Positions 32,635 through 42,067 of a stretch of 64,000 bases of DNA are shown piece after piece. The notes beneath the pieces were generated by a model. The model was not told the DNA's origin, ran no database searches, and saw only the letters and a program-made list of their open reading frames with translations. The position numbers were made by a program, and so were the translations under genes. This stretch comes from Sycon ciliatum (Eukaryota; Porifera; Calcarea; Leucosolenida; Sycettidae). The DNA lies in the NCBI RefSeq assembly GCF_964019385.1, contig NC_088649.1:18244617-18308616 (forward strand). The letters run 5' to 3'. Every line of letters starts with the position of its first letter. The stretch's first letter is position 1.

Positions 32635-34350
32635 ATTTGTATTATTATTATTATTTTATTTATTTTACTAGGCTGTAGGGTGTTTCCCACGACCTATGGT
32701 CTTCTTACGGGAGCCCCTAGAAAGGTTAAGCATGAACGAACAAATGGGCGATAATCTGTACAAGAGCGAACAGTGGAAGGCAGCATATTCCACCGATCAG
32801 AACCTATGTAGCCAAGACGAGAAAAACCAGCTTTAGTGTGGGCAGAAGGCAAGGCCAGAGAAAAAGAGATTTGGGACCTAGTGACGGCAGTAGTATGTGC
32901 ACTGGAGGAGCGGGTATGGAAAATTTCTTTTAGGAGAGAGCTACATGTGCCGCTATGGACAGAGCGAAATACAAGAATAAAAAAGCTTCAAATTGACTCG
33001 GACAGAAATGTGAGAGAGATTGTATAGGCTAAGAATATGAGAGGCACTGGTAAAGTTATCGAAACCAAAAACTATTCCTAGACACCTGTTAAATAGCCGG
33101 ACATACTTATCGAAATAGTAAGAACTGAGGGTGTGGACGTATGCGCTACTTGCATACTCCAATGACGACTGAATAACACTAAGGTAAAAGCTACGCCGTG
33201 CGTGGAATGGCAAGAGATGTCTTGACATGCGGTAGGCGCCGAGTTTCCTGTTGACAGACCCAATCAAACCGTCAATTTGTGGCCCAAAAGTCAGGTGCTC
33301 GTCAAGGACAATGCCAAGATAGTGTGCGGACTGCGCTCGAAGAACATGGACGCCGTCAATGACGACACTGGCGGAACCAGGCACTGCTGTTGTCTTTCTG
33401 TGAAGGAGGAGAAACTTCGTCTTTGCTGGGTTCAGCGTCATGTGCTTCTCTTCCAGGTAGACAGACAGCTTGGCCAGATCTCCGTTCAAAGCTCCGATGA
33501 CTTCCTCAGCAGAGTCACCAGCTGCATACATATTCACATCATCCGCAAACTGCAGAACTGTGGAACTGTTGACGCATGAGGGAAGACCACGGACATAGAG
33601 GCTGAATAGGATAGGTCCCAAACCAGACCACTGCGGAACACCCTGCGTACATGGCACGCGTGGCAGGCCCTCTGGTGCAATGAGCTGCTGCGTTCGATCA
33701 CTCAGGTAGCTTTTAAACCATGCCAGAGCCGAGTCACCAATCCCACAATCAAATAACTCATTCAACAGCAACTGGTGATTGACGCTGTCAAACGCTTTCC
33801 TGACATCAGCGAGCACTACGCCAACAACCTTCCCATTATCCAAATCTTTCATCCAGCTATCAATTGCAACAGCCAGGGCCTCCTCGCACGAGTGATATCG
33901 TCTGTATGCAAATTGCTGGGGTGGAATAATGTCGGGATTCTCTCTCAGAAGAAGGCTTAATTGGTTGTACACGTGCTTCTCGAGGACTTTGCTAGCGATC
34001 GGTAAAAGTGAAACAGGTCGGTAGTTTCGCGGTTCAGAGCGGTCCCCGCCCTTGAAAAGTGCTCTCACGGATGCATGCTTGAAAAGCGCAGGAAACTTAC
34101 TCTCCTCAATAGATGCCCTGAGAAGAGCACACAGGGAACCTGCCATCACTTCATGACATTTCTTGAAAAGGATCGGAGGCAACCCGTCTGCTCCGGGAGC
34201 TTTATGTGCATTGAGATTACGAAGGATCTTTACAACGTCAGTGACCGTAGGCTGCGAGATAGCCAAAGTCTGGCGATGGAGACCAGATGGGCAGTGAAGG
34301 TGTGTCCGAATGGGGTCTGAAACAGTTTGTGCAAATGTGCGGGAGATACT
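32635..34350 (-). mobile_element. CR1/Jockey-type LINE, 5'-truncated copy A
   Basis: It carries the RT-coding region and the complete 3' end. The 3' UTR finishes CCTAGTAAAATAAATAAAATAATAAT (minus strand) at about 32640. The 5' end is lost near 34350, where the inverted partner copy begins. 3' microsatellite-type tails and 5' truncation are typical of this group. Confidence 0.85.
32953..34266 (-). pseudogene. Reverse transcriptase of LINE copy A (5'-truncated)
   Basis: A 437-residue open frame carries the non-LTR reverse transcriptase. Visible blocks in order are HKAPGADGLPP (finger region), NYRPVSLLPIASKVLEKH, FAYRRYHSCEEAL, motif A VLADVRKAFDSVNH, motif B GVPQWSGLGPILF and motif C LQFADDVNMYA. 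Motif B normally reads PQGS; here the glycine is tryptophan, which should damage dNTP/template contacts. The open frame continues upstream to about 34340 without an ATG, and the endonuclease domain is missing, so the copy is dead. It resembles CR1/Jockey-group ORF2 proteins, and its product would have acted on its own RNA in target-primed reverse transcription. Confidence 0.88.
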
Positions 34351-34384
34351 TCATGCTTCTAGAGAGTAAGTCCTCGAGAAGCAC

Positions 34385-35467
34385 GTGTACAACCAATTAA
34401 GCCTTCTTCTGAGAGAGAATCCCGACAGTATTCCACCCCAGCAATTTGCATACAGACGATATCACTCGTGTGAGGAGGCCCTGGCTGTTGCAATTGATAG
34501 CTGGATGAAAGATTTGGATAATGGGAAGGTTGTTGGCGTAGTGCTCGCTGATGTCAGGAAAGCGTTTGACAGCGTCAATCACCAGTTGCTGTTGAATGAG
34601 TTATTTGATTGTGGGATTGGTGACTCGGCTCTGGCATGGTTTAAAAGCTACCTGAGTGATCGAACGCAGCAGCTCATTGCACCAGAGGGCCTGCCACGCG
34701 TGCCATGTACGCAGGGTGTTCCGCAGTGGTCTGGTTTGGGACCTATCCTATTCAGCCTCTATGTCCGTGGTCTTCCCTCATGCGTCAACAGTTCCACAGT
34801 TCTGCAGTTTGCGGATGATGTCATTGGGCAGATCTGCCCGTTTGGTTTGCGAATTGAAATAAACACAACAACACAACAACATGTGAATATGTATGCAGCT
34901 GGTGACTCTGCTGAGGAAGTCATCGGAGCTTTGAACGGAGATCTGGCCAAGCTGTCTGTCTACCTGGAAGAGAAGCGCATGACGCTGAACCCAGCAAAGA
35001 CGAAGTTCCTCCTCCTTCACAGAAAGACAACAGCAGTGCCTGGTTCCGCCAGTGTCGTCATTGACGGCGTCCATGTTCTTCGAGCGCAGTCCGCACGCCA
35101 TCTTGGCATTGTCCTTGACGAGCACCTGACTTTTGGGCCACAAATTGACGGTTTGATTGGGTCTGTCAACAGGAAACTCGGCGCCTACCGCATGTCAAGA
35201 CATCTCTTGCCATTCCACGCACGGCGTAGCTTTTACCTTAGTGTTATTCAGTCGTCATTGGAGTATGCAAGTAGCGCATACGTCCACACCCTCAGTTCTT
35301 ACTATTTCGATAAGTATGTCCGGCTATTTAACAGGTGTCTAAGAATAGTTTTTGGTTTCGATAACTTTACCAGTGCCTCTCATATTCTTAGCCTATACAA
35401 TCTCTCTCACATTTCTGTCCGAGTCAATTTGAAGCTTTTTTATTCTTGTATTTCGCTCTGTCCATAG
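34385..35467 (+). pseudogene. Reverse transcriptase of LINE copy B, catalytic site interrupted
   Basis: A 360-residue frame, nearly identical to copy A from the NYRPVS-distal part to the stop. Motif A (AFDSVNH) and the altered motif B (PQWSGLGP) are shared. Right after FADDV, a 63-bp insertion adds 21 residues in frame before NMYA, placing foreign sequence beside the catalytic aspartates. Since PQW is in both copies, they come from one already altered master or from duplication of each other. Confidence 0.88.
34822..34884 (+). mobile_element. 63-bp retroposon-tail insertion in the RT
   Basis: Compared with copy A, 63 extra bases follow GATGATGT. They contain CCCGTTTGGTTTGCGAATTG and end in (CAA)n, like the tail at 27112. 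A short ATGT direct repeat flanks it. The length is a multiple of three, which is why the frame stays open. Confidence 0.8.
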
Positions 35468-35842
35468 CGGCACATGTAGCTCTCTCCTAAAAGAAATTTT
35501 CCATACCCGCTCCTCCAGTGCACATACTACTGCCGTCACTAGGTCCCAAATCTCTTTTTCTCTGGCCTTGCCTTCTGCCCACACTAAAGCTGGTTTTTCT
35601 CGTCTTGGCTACATAGGTTCTGATCGGTGGAATATGCTGCCTTCCACTGTTCGCTCTTGTACAGATTATCGCCCATTTGTTCGTTCATGCTTAACCTTTC
35701 TAGGGGCTCCCGTAAGAAGACCATAGGTCCGTGGGAAACACCCTAGTAAAATAAATAAAATAATAATAATAATAATAATAATAGCAATGAAAAATATCAA
35801 TTGTGCACTCATAACCATGTATAAACAATTAAAATGAAACAA

Positions 35843-35878
35843 TTCCAGAACGTTTTCGTGTGACCATCATCAGTGGAA
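35843..35878 (-). ncRNA. Hammerhead-like motif, family C, left arm
   Basis: Mirror image of 36212-36247: TTCCA / TGGAA stem I, CTGATGA, weak stem II, GAA, AACGTT stem III, C17. Confidence 0.55.
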
Positions 35879-36211
35879 CATCGTCACATAGTAAGAATCA
35901 CTAAAACAACCAGTTATATAGGCATATTAGCTAGAGTAATATGATAAGAAGCGTGAGCATGCAGCACAGCTAGCGGTTATGCATAACGCGTGTAGTGTGA
36001 ACCTTTGCAGTGTATCTGAGAATGGTAGCAGTAGATGAATGTGGCAGCTGTGAGTGCGTGTGAACAAAAACTGGTGAGTGCGTATTATTTAAAAAGTGTG
36101 AGTGCTACAACATTTTCTTTTTGCTTGCATACTCACGCATGCTCACGCTTCTTTTCATATTACTCTAGCTATATAACTGGTTGTTTTAGTGATTCTTACT
36201 ATGTGACGATG

Positions 36212-36247
36212 TTCCACTGATGATGGTCACACGAAAACGTTCTGGAA
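36212..36247 (+). ncRNA. Hammerhead-like motif, family C, right arm
   Basis: Stem I TTCCA/TGGAA, core CTGATGA, 9-nt stem-loop II (TGGTCACAC, poor pairing), GAA, palindromic AACGTT, C17 before TGGAA. All invariant core bases are present; only stem II is weak. TATATAA lies about 41 bases upstream (36170-36176). Confidence 0.58.
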
Positions 36248-36359
36248 TTGTTTCATTTTAATTGTTTATACATGGTTATGAGTGCACAATTGATATTTTT
36301 CATTGCTATTTTACGACTGTTGTCTCCTCGTCGGTTATTTAAATAATAATAATAATAAT

Positions 36360-36875
36360 GAAGGTACGTGTTAGGTCGTAAGTATCCACGCAAACACACA
36401 TCCAGTCAAAATAAGGCACTTGTCAAAGTATCCGAACGTTTTCGGTCCCTTCTCATCAAGGATTATACAGGGAATGGCTCAAGTTGGAAAGACTAAAACT
36501 TATATAGCGTAAAGATATGAGAAAATGTGTTGTCGCTACAATTGTTTGGTGTTACTCCTCGTCGAGGTGTTAACAATGTAACTTAATTTGCTCACTATGT
36601 TCTTGTCGCTATTATTATGTCCTTCGAGTTTTGTGTCGTGCTGAACTTGATACTTTTTTCACCTTGTCACGAGTGTTGTTATCTCATATCTTTACGCTAT
36701 ATAAGTTTTAGTCTTTCCAACTTGAGCCATTCCCTGTATAATCCTTGATGAGAAGGGACCGAAAACGTTCGGATACTTTGACAAGTGCCTTATTTTGACT
36801 GGATGTGTGTTTGCGTGGATACTTACGACCTAACACGTACCTTCGTTATTAAAGTATTATCCGCCTCCGACTTCT
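36360..36875. repeat. Palindrome with two hammerhead-like remnants (family D)
   Basis: GAAGGTACGTGTTAGGTCGTAAGTATCC at 36360 returns inverted near 36812-36845, and the arms extend through AAGTTTTAGTCTTTCCAACTTGAGCC. Each arm holds TTGATGA...CGAAAACGTTC between ATCC/GGAT. The first core base is T instead of C and stem II does not pair, so these look like decayed ribozymes. TATATAAG lies upstream in each arm, and the outer ends meet (TAA)n. Confidence 0.7.
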
Positions 36876-36944
36876 TGTAAAATAATAATAATAATAATAA
36901 TAATAATAAGGCGACGTGGAGACAATAATCTTAATAATGCAATG

Positions 36945-37170
36945 AATATAACTAAATGCGCACTCATATCACAACCATGGGGACGAATCATGTATTCCAG
37001 AACGTTTTCTTGTCACAATTATCAATGGAATTCGTGACTAAAGAGAATGATGAAACTACAAGTCTTTAGTCACGAATTCCATTGATAATTGTGACAAGAA
37101 AACGTTCTGGAATACATGATTCGTCCCCATGGTTGTGATATGAGTGCGCATTTAGTTATATTCATTGCAT
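36945..37170. repeat. Palindrome with decayed hammerhead motif (family E)
   Basis: The arms, about 36950-37050 and 37065-37165, are inverted copies (CATGATTCGTCCCCATGGTTG, GTGACAAGAAAACGTTCTGGAAT). The core reads TTGATAA instead of CTGATGA, but stem I (ATTCCA/TGGAAT), a TTG/CAA stem II and AACGTTC are kept. Bounded by (TAA)n on both sides. Confidence 0.65.
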
Positions 37171-37197
37171 TATTAATAATAATAATAATAATAATAA

Positions 37198-38112
37198 CAA
37201 AAAAGGCCTACAACAAAAAGCCACTCAATAACTGCAAAGGCCGCTAAGTTCCTGTCGAGTTTGGATCTGCCAGCAGCTGGACCAGCTTTACCCAATAAGC
37301 ATACCATTAAACAAGCGTGCGCTGAGCGAAAATCCAAAACACTTTCCACTATGCCGCTGCATGGGAGATATTGGAGCCGATTGGAGGAGAATCGCCTAGA
37401 TAAGGAGCTTACCTTCATGTGGTTGAAATCAAGGACACTGAAACCTTCAACTGAAGGCATGATTATGGCAGCACAAGACCAATCCCTCAAAACGAAAAAT
37501 TACCAATACGCCATAATGAAGTCAATTGCTCGAACTGATGCCAATTGCAGGCTTTGCAAGGGCAGCTTAGAAACAATTGACCACATTGTCAGTGCCTGCC
37601 CAGTTCTTGCTCGGACCAGTTACATTGAACGACATAACCGGATAGTAAAGTATGTGCACTTCGAAATGTGTAAAGCACGAGATCTACCTACTGGTGCTTC
37701 ACGATTCGACCACCAGCTCAAGGCATTGGTCAAGAGTGATCAGTATCGCCTCTATTGGGAGTATTCGGTCCCAACTGACCTGAAACTATCAGCAAACAGG
37801 CCCGATCTGCTCCTTGTTGATGACAAGGAGCGCATCGACTACATTATAGACATCAGCGTTCCTGGTGAGAACAACATCAATAAGAAAATGGCTGAAAAGC
37901 GCTCGAAGTATTATGATTTGAAGCGGGAGATTTCGAGGATTTGGTCCCTCACCCAGGTTGACGTGGTCCCTGTGGTTGTTGGTGCCCTGGGAGGCTTGGT
38001 GGGGGAGACTCCTCAATGCCTTCGGACTATGCAGGGAGGAGACCTGGCTATTGTGCAACAGGAGGCTATACAAGGTTCGATTAAAATACTAAGAACTATC
38101 CTTAACATGTAG
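37198..38112 (+). pseudogene. C-terminal zinc knuckle and restriction-like endonuclease of an R2-type LINE
   Basis: The frame is open from the left junction to the stop at 38110, about 300 residues without a genuine start. A CCHC knuckle (CRLCKGS...H....C, spacing C-x2-C-x8-H-x4-C) is followed by the restriction-like endonuclease region with RPDLLLVDD and IDYIIDISVP, then KYYDLKREISRIW. These are the hallmarks of R2/NeSL-type elements, whose single ORF ends with knuckle and endonuclease and which usually insert at fixed sites. The RT is missing. The frame itself has no internal stop, so the truncation may be recent. Confidence 0.85.
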
Positions 38113-38540
38113 ATGCACCTCTGCTGCGTTTGCATGTTCAATAGCTAAGAGACTTGAATAACGACTGATAAAGACTGATATTTCCTTTGTTACTACTCCC
38201 TTCATTGGTTGATGTATTTTGCCTGTCGCTGCAAATTCTTTATTATTGTTTTGATGTTGGAGTTCGGATTGAGTTTCTTTCCTTTCTTCCTCTTCCTTCA
38301 ACTAGTTCTTGTCCCTTTGGTTTTTAGGTTTTATTTATTTATTTATTTATTTTTGTTTTTGTTTGTTCACTTTCTTTTTTGCTGTCCCACCCATGGAAAT
38401 ATTTCCCGGTGGGTCTGGCTTATCGCCTTCGAAAGAAGTGAATAAAGGAGAGATAATAATAAAATAACTTATCTCCGTAAGAAGACCTTGAGTCTGTGGG
38501 GATTGCCCTATCAAAATATGAATAAATCATAAAAATAATA
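37198..38540 (+). mobile_element. R2-like LINE, 3' fragment
   Basis: The fragment starts directly after a (TAA)n tract and ends near CCTATCAAAATATGAATAAATC then (AATAAT)n. Only the C-terminal coding part and the 3' UTR are present, so it is a 5'-truncated copy. Confidence 0.8.
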
Positions 38541-38556
38541 ATAAGAAGAAAAGGGT

Positions 38557-38600
38557 TTGCTCCCCACACCGGAGCTCGCGCTATTCCGCCGACTTTACTT
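38557..38600. repeat. Copy of the CCCCACACCGGAGCTC sequence
   Basis: AGAAAAGGGTTTGCTCCCCACACCGGAGCTCGCG repeats one arm of the palindrome at 38990-39120 and the hairpin at 1493. Confidence 0.7.
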
Positions 38601-38692
38601 GACACTTGACTGACTCACGACTGCCATCCAGAGCACACGAGAAGTCCATCGAACCTTCGACTCGGCAAACCTGCAAGAAAGCACCACTCCCT

Positions 38693-38738
38693 GCTCAATA
38701 CACAGTGTTTCGGGGAATTCACCCCTCATCAGTTGAGC
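38693..38738 (-). ncRNA. Type I hammerhead ribozyme (family F)
   Basis: Minus strand: GCTCAA stem I, CTGATGA, stem II GGGG/CCCC closing TGAATT, GAA, stem III ACA(CTG)TGT, cleavage triplet GTA, then TTGAGC completing a 6-bp stem I. All stems are perfect. The triplet ends in A17, which the hammerhead rule (any base but G) allows but is less common than GTC. Predicted cleavage is 38699/38698. On the minus strand CTATATAAG lies about 40 bases upstream (38775-38783). Confidence 0.92.
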
Positions 38739-38989
38739 TTGAGTAGGCTGAGGAAGATTGTGCCTGAAGAGCACCACTTATATAGTGCTCTCCAGGCACA
38801 AACATCACCAGGGATACAAACTTACAGAGACGCTCCGTATCCAGCGCGACAAACACCTCGTGAACACCAGATAGCAGCGTGAGTCAGTGTCGCTCCTGGA
38901 CGGTGAGACAGACGTCGAGGACCCTCGGTCATTCGCAACGCTGTCACCTCCAAATCAACTAGTCGCAAGCCCGCGCTGGGCACAACAGT

Positions 38990-39118
38990 ACGAAGTAGTG
39001 GTTGCGACTTCGGCGATGATTTGTAAGAAAAGGGTTTGCTCCCCACACCGGAGCTCCGGAGGTGTGGGGAGCAAACCCTTTTCTTACAAATCATCGCCGA
39101 AGTCGCAACCACTACTTC

Positions 39119-39120
<2 letters not shown>
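38990..39120. repeat. Near-perfect 130-bp palindrome
   Basis: CGAAGTAGTGGTTGCGACTT...AAACCC at the left is repeated inverted at the right. The tip is CCGGAGCTCCGGAGG with a 3-base asymmetry. Each arm is about 64 bp. It is bordered on the right by (TAA)n, like the other palindromes in this part of the window. Confidence 0.9.
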
Positions 39121-39150
<30 letters not shown>

Positions 39151-39189
39151 CACAGCTCGCATCTTCCCTGAACCTGTTAGACAGGAGCA

Positions 39190-39345
39190 GAGTCGACGCA
39201 TCTGTCAACAGTGTCAAGCCAAGTTAGTCTATCTCCAGCAGCTTGGAGAGCGCTCTCCACGGAGAGATCCGCTGCCTTCAGGTCGTGCCGAATCGTATCT
39301 ATCCACCGCAATGGCGGACGGCCACGGGGTTTTTTTATGTCGTTT
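39190..39345 (-). pseudogene. C-terminal fragment of a LINE reverse transcriptase ORF
   Basis: The encoded KKPRGRPPLRWIDTIRHDLK, followed by ALQAAGDRLTWLDTVDR, matches the end of many non-LTR retrotransposon ORF2 proteins (R-G-R-P..RW.D.I..D). The equivalent motif, RGRPRTSIATRITSDL, is seen in the RT at 50240-51268. About 50 codons remain. (TAA)n lies at both sides. Confidence 0.7.
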
Positions 39346-40208
39346 GTGTTGATTGATAATAATAATAATAATAATCTGGAAAGACTTTCATGCAATTGGT
39401 GCGCCACTACGCCCCGTTTCATCAATGCAGAGGACAGACCGTTTCGATTGGCCATGTATTAGCATTGATTGAGCTGCTTAAACGCATGGCAACGATTGAG
39501 TACATGCAGCCACAGGCAGTAGCTGAGCAGCAGGGCTCAGACACAGCGATCAGAGAAAAGAACTTGAAAACAAGAAATGATTGGAGAGAGAAAGAACAAA
39601 CAATGCATGATAGACATTGTCCTCGAGTAACTAGACTACTGGCATCAAATCAATAGGTCGTCTCTCAAAGTTTTGCAGTTGGAATGCATGGCTGCACACA
39701 CTACAGATAGATTAGTAATACATGATGTACATTACCAGAATCCGTAAACTGTACCCTAGAGTCTGATGTACTTCGAATTACAAATAACATAGCCGGCCAG
39801 AGTAGCAGTGTCAGAGGAAACATCACGGAAGACAACGACTACTGCAGTTCACTTCGGCTCATTACAGATATTATGCTGTGATTGTTATCAACATGAAAAG
39901 TTGAAAACTAGCATACAGTGTGTAAAGAGTGTGTGGCATGATCGAATGGGCCTACCAGGTTGCCAGGGCAAGTACAGTCTGTAGGCAGTTAAACAGATAG
40001 AAATGTTACACCAATGCTGCAACACGATGACAGCTGTGGTGATGGAGATCTTGGACCAGGCATGTGTAGTAGTAATCCAACGGCTCTGTATTAAACATAA
40101 GAAACAAAAGACAAGGTGGATCAGATATATTACCCGTGACTGCCTGCAGCCAAGGAAGTTCAACACAAATAAGAGGTACCCAGCCTGGATGAAGATTAGA
40201 CAATAATA

Positions 40209-40830
40209 TTACTCACACTGGACAGTGTCGTCATCTTCTTGAATTATGGGATGACCTGACTCCTCGCGGTTGCTACACTCGCTACTGCATCCACAAACAT
40301 CCGTGCAGGGAAGGGATTGGCTGCGGCATGAGCATCTATTCCCTTGGCAGCCGGTCTTGCAGGAACACTTCACAAATTCCAAGATTGCTTGTGGTGCTGC
40401 AGCTACCGAGAGCCAATCAATGCGCAGCTGGCCATTGGACAGCTACCAACCATGGCTTCCAGCGTACGCTTCAGGGACAGGGGGCTGGGCTTCTAGAGCA
40501 CGTCGCCAAACAGCCGCCTGGAAGTTGGCCCTTGCTGCGTGTTTACGCAGAGCATCGTGGCATGGGGGCAGTCTGCTCGAATCCTTGGCGTTATCCAGCA
40601 AGCAAAACAACTCGTACCGTAAGCTATTAACGCTTGACTGGTTTGACCGGCCATACGGCATGCAGACAAACCGCTCGATTTCTGCCATGGCGCCTGCTGA
40701 CAGCGGGTTGAAGGCTTTGCCAAGTTCGGCCATTGAACTTCGTGCCAGGTCTCCCTTGCTTCCATCATTGGTCAGGAGCTGATACTGCAGAACACTGAAC
40801 ATCGTTTGCACATCAATAGTAAATACTCCG
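40209..40830 (-). pseudogene. Broken gene for a repeat-associated protein with cysteine-rich C-terminus
   Basis: The minus-strand frame reads FTIDVQTMFSVLQ..., then LPPCHDALRKHAARANFQAAVWRRALEA, a TAG stop at 40443-40445, and continues in frame as LSNGQLRIDWLS and a Cys-rich end with CSCKTGCQGNRCSC and CGCSSECSN, stopping at 40209. The order (LPP...DAL..H..R.N.Q...WR..L, then IDW, then a CxC-type cysteine module) is that of a large family of uncharacterised invertebrate proteins often found in repeats. Its function is unknown to me. The 5' part is missing beyond about 40830, where stops appear. The single internal stop and missing start mark it as a pseudogene. Confidence 0.6.
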
Positions 40831-41009
40831 GCATTTCGCCAACATCAGGTCAACCTGATGATTTGAAACGATCTTCAGTGTTTTGTAGAGGTACTTTGGG
40901 AACGAGCTTCACAGCTCGAATACCTTTCAAACTGTATGTAAAGACGACAAGAACATGTCAACACTGCTGTCTACACAGGTCACGCTGCTCCAACTACTTA
41001 GTACAGTCC

Positions 41010-41185
41010 TTTGCGGATAATGCCGGCAGAAAAATTGGCAGAATTCGGTACGTTTTCTGGTAAGTTTCATGCACGTTTGGTATGTGGATAAAGAATTCGA
41101 GGAATTGCCCGCCATAAGGTTCTGCCAATTTCACTGCTTTTCAAGCAGAATCTGCCACTTTTCCGAGCATTATCCGCCAATGCCT
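41010..41185. mobile_element. Probable MITE with GCGGATAATGC(C/T)(G/C)G ends
   Basis: TTGCGGATAATGCCGGCAGAAAAATTGGCAGAATT at the left and CAGAATCTGCCACTTTTCCGAGCATTATCCGCC at the right are imperfect inverted repeats. About 175 bp, non-coding. Confidence 0.65.
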
Positions 41186-42067
41186 ACAAACAGGTGATGG
41201 CGCCGCCTTGACAAACATGTGAGCGACATGTTGAGTAAGGGGTGGTGCTTTTTTATACGTTTGTCGAGTGGAATGTTCGATGGGCTTCTCATGTTCTCTG
41301 GATAATAGTCGTGAGTCAGTCAAGCGTGAAGTCAAGTCGGGGGAAAAGCGCGAGCTCCAGAGTGGGAAGCAAGGACCTTCCTACCATAATCCCCACATAC
41401 ATGACTTTTGTATAAGTGCATCCGCTTTAAAATTATTATACTACCGGTAGTAAGCGAAAACTTACTGCAAAACAGATCTTATTATGCGCAATAAACATGA
41501 TAAAGGTCTGTCTATATCCTAATCAATGGTGTTATCACTATGCTTAGTGGTATATGTACATGTATATTCAGCTCCCGGATGTTTTAGCAATAATTATATT
41601 GTTAATTGTGTTCACATAATTATAAGCACACTAGCAGCACCCCCGGCCAGCGTTGCCTGGCCGAACGTGGCATGCGGGTGAAGCAAGTACATGAACAGCA
41701 CACGTGCTCAGCACGTGGTGGTGGCCAGACCGCTGAAGTCCTGGTGAGGGAGGTTCTTCATTGTTGGAAGGAGAAGGAGGGACGTCTGTTACGCCTTCGG
41801 GAGGCTGGTCAGGGTTGTCCATCACCTGGTGGCGGATGAAGCGGCTCAAAACATTCATAAACTTACGAACAAAAGTGCGATGCGCTCTTTTTTTGGATTG
41901 GATTGGATTTTTATTTATAGTGGTGACTATAACAGACAATTGCCTAATAACAATAGACCCACTCGAGGGAAAGATGCAAAAAGATATGAATAATTAATAT
42001 AATAATAGACTACCGGTATTGGATAGGTGATCATGTTCGCATTTTGCATAGCTGAAAGTCATAATTA

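Larger units (their letters stand above)
34369..35780 (+). mobile_element. CR1/Jockey-type LINE, 5'-truncated copy B (inverted partner)
   Basis: It begins in the middle of the RT (codons for VLEKHVYN) and runs to the same 3' UTR and tail as copy A (GGGAAACACCCTAGTAAAATAAATAAAAT, then (TAA)n). With copy A it forms an inverted repeat of about 1.35 kb per arm, with a spacer of about 375 bp formed by the longer copy. The arms differ by substitutions and one 63-bp insertion. Confidence 0.85.
35782..36335. repeat. Palindrome with two hammerhead-like cores (family C)
   Basis: The arms 35782-35961 and 36131-36310 are inverted copies separated by about 170 bases. Each contains, in order from the centre, TATATAA, about 40 bases, a hammerhead-like core, then TTGTTTCATTTTAATTG and an AT-rich end next to (TAA)n. 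The right arm is taken as the coding orientation. Confidence 0.8.
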
